Assembly (NCBI GenBank): GCA_020636005.1
Contig: JACJYR010000004.1
Location: 186,001-250,000 of the forward strand
Origin: Lewinellaceae bacterium
GTDB lineage: Bacteria > Bacteroidota > Bacteroidia > Chitinophagales > Saprospiraceae
DNA: 64,000 nucleotides
Direction: 5' to 3'
Shown in pieces: positions 60,487-64,000 of this stretch (position 1 is the first letter of the stretch; each line of letters starts with the position of its first letter). The position numbers and the translations under genes were made by a program. The notes below the pieces were generated by a model, which made no database searches, had not been told where the DNA came from, and saw nothing but the letters and a program-made list of their open reading frames with translations.

Positions 60487-60894
60487 ATGATGTTCAAACG
60501 ACAACTTGATTCCAGGGAAGCTATCGGTTTTTTAGTCAGGACTTTTTACGCCCGGGTGAGGGAGGATGAAACCTTGGGGCCTATTTTCAATGGAGTCATC
60601 ACGGACTGGGAAACCCACCTGGAAAAGCTGACGGATTTTTGGGAAGGCAACCTGCTGTTTTTTGTGAAAAAGAAATTTGAGGGCGACCCGAAAACAGCCC
60701 ACCAGAAAGTGGATGAATGGATGGGGAACCGTATGACAATGGAGCATTTCGGCAGATGGATCAACCTGTGGATTGCCACGCTGGACGAGCATTTTGAAGG
60801 GGAAACCGCCCAAATAGCCAAAAACCAGGCAAGGAAAATGGCTACCTTTTTTTACCTGAAGGTTTTTGAAAACAGGCTGGCAAAAACCAATTAG
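60487..60894 (+). CDS. Group III truncated haemoglobin
   Basis: 135 aa, size and pattern of group III truncated haemoglobins. FYARVREDETLGPIFNGVI, the distal region HLEKLTDFWEG and the candidate proximal His in MEHFGRWINLW. Likely binds O2 or NO; the physiological role in this group is uncertain. Confidence 0.87.
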   Translation: MMFKRQLDSREAIGFLVRTFYARVREDETLGPIFNGVITDWETHLEKLTDFWEGNLLFFVKKKFEGDPKTAHQKVDEWMGNRMTMEHFGRWINLWIATLDEHFEGETAQIAKNQARKMATFFYLKVFENRLAKTN

Positions 60895-60979
60895 CACCGT
60901 TGCTGTTTATCCCCCCAAATTGGTTGGAGTAGCCCCAAAGCTCCTGCTTCGGAGCGCTACGATCACATAAATTCAATTT

Positions 60980-61438
60980 ATGCATCAGTTAAAAACAGTG
61001 CAAAAACTGCCTATCTCGCTGGATGAAGCCTGGAATTTTTTCTCGTCTCCCAAAAACCTTGCTGTTATCACTCCCAAGGAACTCAACCTCGTGCCCACCT
61101 CCGAACTCCCGGCCCACATGTACCCCGGCATTTTCATCGAATACACGGTAAGGCCCTTGCTGGGCATTCCCACCAAATGGGTCACGGAAATAACGCACGT
61201 AAAGGACAGGGAATATTTTGTGGACGAACAGCGGCTGGGGCCTTACCAGATCTGGCACCACCAACATCATTTTAAAGCCATTCCCGGCGGGGTAGAAATG
61301 ACGGATATTGTGGACTACCGGATACCGCTCGGCCCGGTGGGGATGCTCCTAAATGCCTTATTTATTGGAAATAAGGTCAAGGGTATTTTTGAATACCGCA
61401 ACAAGCGCCTCATCGAACTTTTTGGTGAGATGAAATGA
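60980..61438 (+). CDS. SRPBCC-family protein
   Basis: 152 aa, START/SRPBCC helix-grip fold: LPISLDEAWNFFSSPKNLAVITP, WVTEITHVKDREYFVDEQ, IVDYRIPLGPVGMLLN, FEYRNKRLIELF. Members bind lipids or other hydrophobic ligands; sometimes annotated cell-division inhibitor. No catalytic residues are visible. 85 bp after the haemoglobin gene and co-directional. Confidence 0.82.
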   Translation: MHQLKTVQKLPISLDEAWNFFSSPKNLAVITPKELNLVPTSELPAHMYPGIFIEYTVRPLLGIPTKWVTEITHVKDREYFVDEQRLGPYQIWHHQHHFKAIPGGVEMTDIVDYRIPLGPVGMLLNALFIGNKVKGIFEYRNKRLIELFGEMK

Positions 61439-61750
61439 GGTTTTGGAGTTGTTTGAGGTTCCTGCTAAACGCTTGATTAACAATCTTATACTTGAATCAA
61501 AAGAAGGATTAATCCAGCTTATGCTGTCTTGAATATCGGCTATAAAATGCCTGAAATCAAATCAGTGTTTAACAAATTTATGGGTTTGCTCAAGTAACGA
61601 CGGCTTTAGCCGACGCTACAACCCATATTTTTGTTAAGTGTTCAAATCAACTCCTGTATATGACAGCGCATGAAAATACCAGGTTCATATACTGCAGCTG
61701 ACTTTATAAATCAAGAAAATTATCGTAGCATATACGAGGACGGTTGCCAT
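61439..61750. other. Convergent intergenic region
   Basis: No gene seen. A small palindrome CGGCTTTAGCCG at 61601-61612 lies in a segment (CGACGGCTTTAGCCGACG) that may be part of a dispersed repeat. Confidence 0.45.
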
Positions 61751-62701
61751 TTAATTGGTTTGTTTTTTAACCTGAGGCTCCAGCATCCTTTTCTTGCGGA
61801 ATAATTTAAAACGGTTTTTCTTCTTACCCTTTCCCTGGTCATCTTGATTTTTCGCCTTGGTTTCCTTCTCCGGTTTTTGCAGATGCTCCTTGAAGACATC
61901 GTATTTCTCGTCAAAATCAAGCCCGTACTTATCGGTCAGGTTCACCGAAACGGTGATGCCGCCGAAGATGTACCAGTCCTTGTTGGAGGGGTTGCCCCGG
62001 TCAGTGCCTACGGGATTGTTGCCGAACTCCCCGGTCACTTCCGGGGTGCGGTAGGCCAGGGAAGCGGCTGTCGGGGAAGTCTGCCGTAGTTCTACCACGT
62101 CAATGTACTCGGCACTCACATCGTCCAGGTAGTCGCTGAAGGTTTTCCTGGCGCCGATTTCAATACCAAAATTGATCTTGTAGGAAAGGTTGAACTTCAT
62201 ACCGAGGCCAAAAGGAACGGCCATAGTATAGCGGCTGTATTTTTTTCCCTCCGTCCGTTGTGGCTGCAGGTCGTACCAGGCCCCCCTCATCTGAGCCTGG
62301 GGATTGAACCGAAGCACGGCGATGCCGGCAAAGAAGTAGGGTACACCTGTTTGGTTGGCCCTGATGTTGTATGCGGAAAAATTTACTTCCCCACCGAGGC
62401 CCAGTTCAATTATATCGGAGCGGAAGCTCAGGTTGCGCTGACGGGTAGCCTCGTTGCGGGAATACTCATCGCTTCCCTTAATACTGCCTGTGGTAAGGGA
62501 AGCTTTTACGGAGAGGTACTTAGTGGCGTTGTACCTGCCGAAAATACCGAGCATCGTGCCGTACCCTTTGGAGGAAAGCTTGAACTCGCTGAGTTCTCCG
62601 ATATAGTTGGAACCGCCGGCATAAATACCGGCTTCATAATATTGTGCTTGCAGGGAAACCGCCAGCAGCAAGGCGGGGAGTAGTAGTTTCGGCTTCATCA
62701 T
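61751..62701 (-). CDS. DUF6089-family outer-membrane protein
   Basis: 316 aa, signal peptide (LLLPALLLAVSLQA) and DUF6089 domain: QYYEAGIYAGGSNYIGELS, GIFGRYNATKYLSVKASL, FAGIAVLRFNPQA, then a Lys/Glu-rich tail. Predicted beta-barrel, Bacteroidota-specific, role unknown. Start at ATG 62701 or 62698, adjacent Met codons. Confidence 0.85.
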   Translation of the reverse strand: MMKPKLLLPALLLAVSLQAQYYEAGIYAGGSNYIGELSEFKLSSKGYGTMLGIFGRYNATKYLSVKASLTTGSIKGSDEYSRNEATRQRNLSFRSDIIELGLGGEVNFSAYNIRANQTGVPYFFAGIAVLRFNPQAQMRGAWYDLQPQRTEGKKYSRYTMAVPFGLGMKFNLSYKINFGIEIGARKTFSDYLDDVSAEYIDVVELRQTSPTAASLAYRTPEVTGEFGNNPVGTDRGNPSNKDWYIFGGITVSVNLTDKYGLDFDEKYDVFKEHLQKPEKETKAKNQDDQGKGKKKNRFKLFRKKRMLEPQVKKQTN

Positions 62702-62896
62702 TAGTAACTCATTTGGGTATCTGTAATGTGAAAAACCCTGGAAAGGGCTTTTATACACATAGAAATATTACAAATAAGAAGCCAAAAAGGCAATATGGGC
62801 GGGAAAGTTTCTCAAAACGGTAAAACAGGAAAGAAGAAGTGCGGGGCTTGGCCGCTTCCGGTGCCGGCAAATGGTGGCACGGCTATGCCTTCCCGT

Positions 62897-63754
62897 TCAA
62901 TGCGGGAAAACATGCAGGGCCATGTCCATCCCTTTCTGGAATTCGTCCCAAACGATGCCGGTGTCCAGGTTTCTGTTTTTAAAAAAATGCACCATGTTTT
63001 CGGTAGGCATGTTGCCGGTAAGGTCGTCCTTGGCCATGGGGCAGCCGCCGAAGCCCTTGATGGCCCCATCGAAGCGGGTGCAGCCATTGTCCCATGCAGC
63101 CTCTATTTTTTCTTTCCAGTTGTGCGGCTCGGTGTGCAGGTGGGCACCGATTTCGATGCCCTTTGGCTGGTAGTAGGGGATGAGGTTGGAGAACAAATAA
63201 GCGATGCTGTCGGGATTCGACACGCCGATGGTATCGGAAAGCTGCAGGATGTTGATGCCCATTGCAGATAACCTGTCCACCCATTTCACTACGATTTCTG
63301 CATTCCAGGCATCGCCATAAGGGTTGCCAAAGCCCATGCTGATATAGACGACCAACTCTTTGCCGCAGCCCTGGCAGATGTCCTGAATGTCCTGTACCCG
63401 TTCGAGCGACTCCTCGATGGTGGCATTGGTATTTCGGATTTGAAAAGTTTCGGAAATGGAAAATGGGTAGCCGAGGTAACGGATTTCGTCAAACTGGGCA
63501 GCATCGTTGGCACCCCGTTGGTTGGCAACGATGGCCAGGAGTTTTGTCTTTGAATATTGCAAATCCAGCTGTGCCAAGACCTCTGCGGTGTCCCTCATTT
63601 GCGGGATAGCCTTGGGGGACACAAAACTCCCGAAGTCAATCGTGTCGAAACCTGCTTTCAGGAGCTGGTTGATGTAGGTTGCTTTCGTTTCTGTCGGGAT
63701 GAATTCTTTCAATCCCTGCATGGCGTCCCGGGGACACTCAATGAGTTTTATCAT
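62897..63754 (-). CDS. Hydroxymethylglutaryl-CoA lyase
   Basis: 285 aa TIM-barrel lyase that splits HMG-CoA into acetoacetate and acetyl-CoA in leucine degradation. CPRDAMQG (catalytic Arg and metal Asp region), HLHTEP metal-binding histidines, and the active-site Cys loop FGGCPMAKDDLTGN. Full length. No other leucine-degradation gene is in the window. Confidence 0.94.
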   Translation of the reverse strand: MIKLIECPRDAMQGLKEFIPTETKATYINQLLKAGFDTIDFGSFVSPKAIPQMRDTAEVLAQLDLQYSKTKLLAIVANQRGANDAAQFDEIRYLGYPFSISETFQIRNTNATIEESLERVQDIQDICQGCGKELVVYISMGFGNPYGDAWNAEIVVKWVDRLSAMGINILQLSDTIGVSNPDSIAYLFSNLIPYYQPKGIEIGAHLHTEPHNWKEKIEAAWDNGCTRFDGAIKGFGGCPMAKDDLTGNMPTENMVHFFKNRNLDTGIVWDEFQKGMDMALHVFPH

Positions 63755-63841
63755 GCTATGGTCAGGTTTGGTTAGGCTGGGCGCAAAGGTAAGAACTACT
63801 TTGTTGAAGGTAAATGTTCAATGGTGAAGAGTGGGGTAAGT

Positions 63842-63943
63842 GGTAGTTTGAAAATGGTTTGACTTTGTTTGAAAATGGTTTGAAAATGGTTTGAGAATGG
63901 TTTGAGAATGGTTTGACATGGTTTGAGAATGGTTTGACTTTGT
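63842..63943. repeat. 11-bp tandem repeat (GGTTTGAAAAT type)
   Basis: Eight or nine units of GGTTTGARAAT, some shortened, starting upstream of the HMG-CoA lyase start codon (minus strand). Related to the 10-bp array at 58061. No ORF is credible. Confidence 0.8.
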
Positions 63944-63965
63944 TTTCAACGAGACCGTTCAGAGA

Positions 63966-63990
63966 AGTGTGTTTTTGAAAAAAACACACT
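63966..63990. terminator. Perfect hairpin near the window end
   Basis: AGTGTGTTTTT (63966-63976) and AAAAACACACT (63980-63990) are perfect 11-bp arms around GAA. Possibly a terminator for a gene beyond the window. Confidence 0.5.
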
Positions 63991-64000
63991 CTCACAATCA

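Overview
The window looks like a chromosomal segment from a Bacteroidota bacterium, most plausibly Saprospiria or a close relative. Markers are three type IX secretion (T9SS) cargo proteins, DUF4296 and DUF6089 family proteins, the Bacteroidota-type LptD - amidase/SPOR - MlaD cluster, a large cell-surface VCBS/ASPIC lipoprotein, and weak Shine-Dalgarno sites. The genus is not determined. No rRNA, tRNA or CRISPR array was recognised.

Layout. 1-2.0 kb: end of an ABC exporter ATPase plus its HlyD-type adaptor. 2.1-4.9 kb (minus): a PhoR/PhoB-type two-component pair, a DUF4296 lipoprotein and a SixA-type phosphatase. 5-7.5 kb: a SWIM zinc-finger protein and a CobB-like sirtuin that lacks the usual zinc cysteines. 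7.8-10.4 kb: B12-dependent ribonucleotide reductase (minus), preceded by a strongly structured leader. 10.7-10.8 kb: five DnaA-box matches in about 100 bp, a candidate replication origin. 10.9-21.5 kb: CorA, an HExxH protein, the envelope cluster (MlaD, amidase, LptD), an MBL hydrolase and a T9SS type B protein. 21.7-24.6 kb: leuS carrying an in-frame GC-rich repeat insertion. 25.4-33.4 kb: two giant paralogous T9SS proteins with a dockerin-like pair and a cohesin-like domain, separated by a MITE-like element. 33.6-36.4 kb: ffh and queA. 36.6-43.3 kb: a sulfur-oxidation module (fused FeS/NrfD subunit, sulfide:quinone oxidoreductase, molybdopterin subunit resembling SoeABC), interrupted by an inverted xisI/xisH pair in which xisH has a nonsense codon.

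43.3-53 kb is the accessory region and the main discovery candidate. After a 15-unit, 21-bp palindromic tandem array comes a run of visibly AT-richer genes, all on the minus strand, separated by imperfect hairpins that look like integron attC sites. In four of the five bounded segments that can be tested, the two terminal 7-mers (GTTnnnn and nnnnAAC) are exact reverse complements of each other, and in the fifth they match 6 of 7. The two half-sites that meet at a junction usually do not match. This is what integrated gene cassettes should look like. No integrase lies in the window, so it resembles a CALIN (a cluster of attC sites lacking an integrase) or a novel cassette system. One cassette was duplicated and then hit by a 112-bp dispersed element, giving a filled and an empty site side by side. 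Another carries a complete IS903-like element with a 9-bp target duplication.

53-64 kb returns to ordinary chromosome: a VCBS/ASPIC lipoprotein, a DUF962/Mpo1-like protein, a cytochrome oxidase subunit III-like protein, a universal stress protein, a group III truncated haemoglobin, an SRPBCC protein, a DUF6089 protein and HMG-CoA lyase, with intergenic palindromes and tandem repeats. Unless stated otherwise, starts were chosen from signal peptides, conserved N-termini and overlaps, because ribosome-binding sites are weak here.
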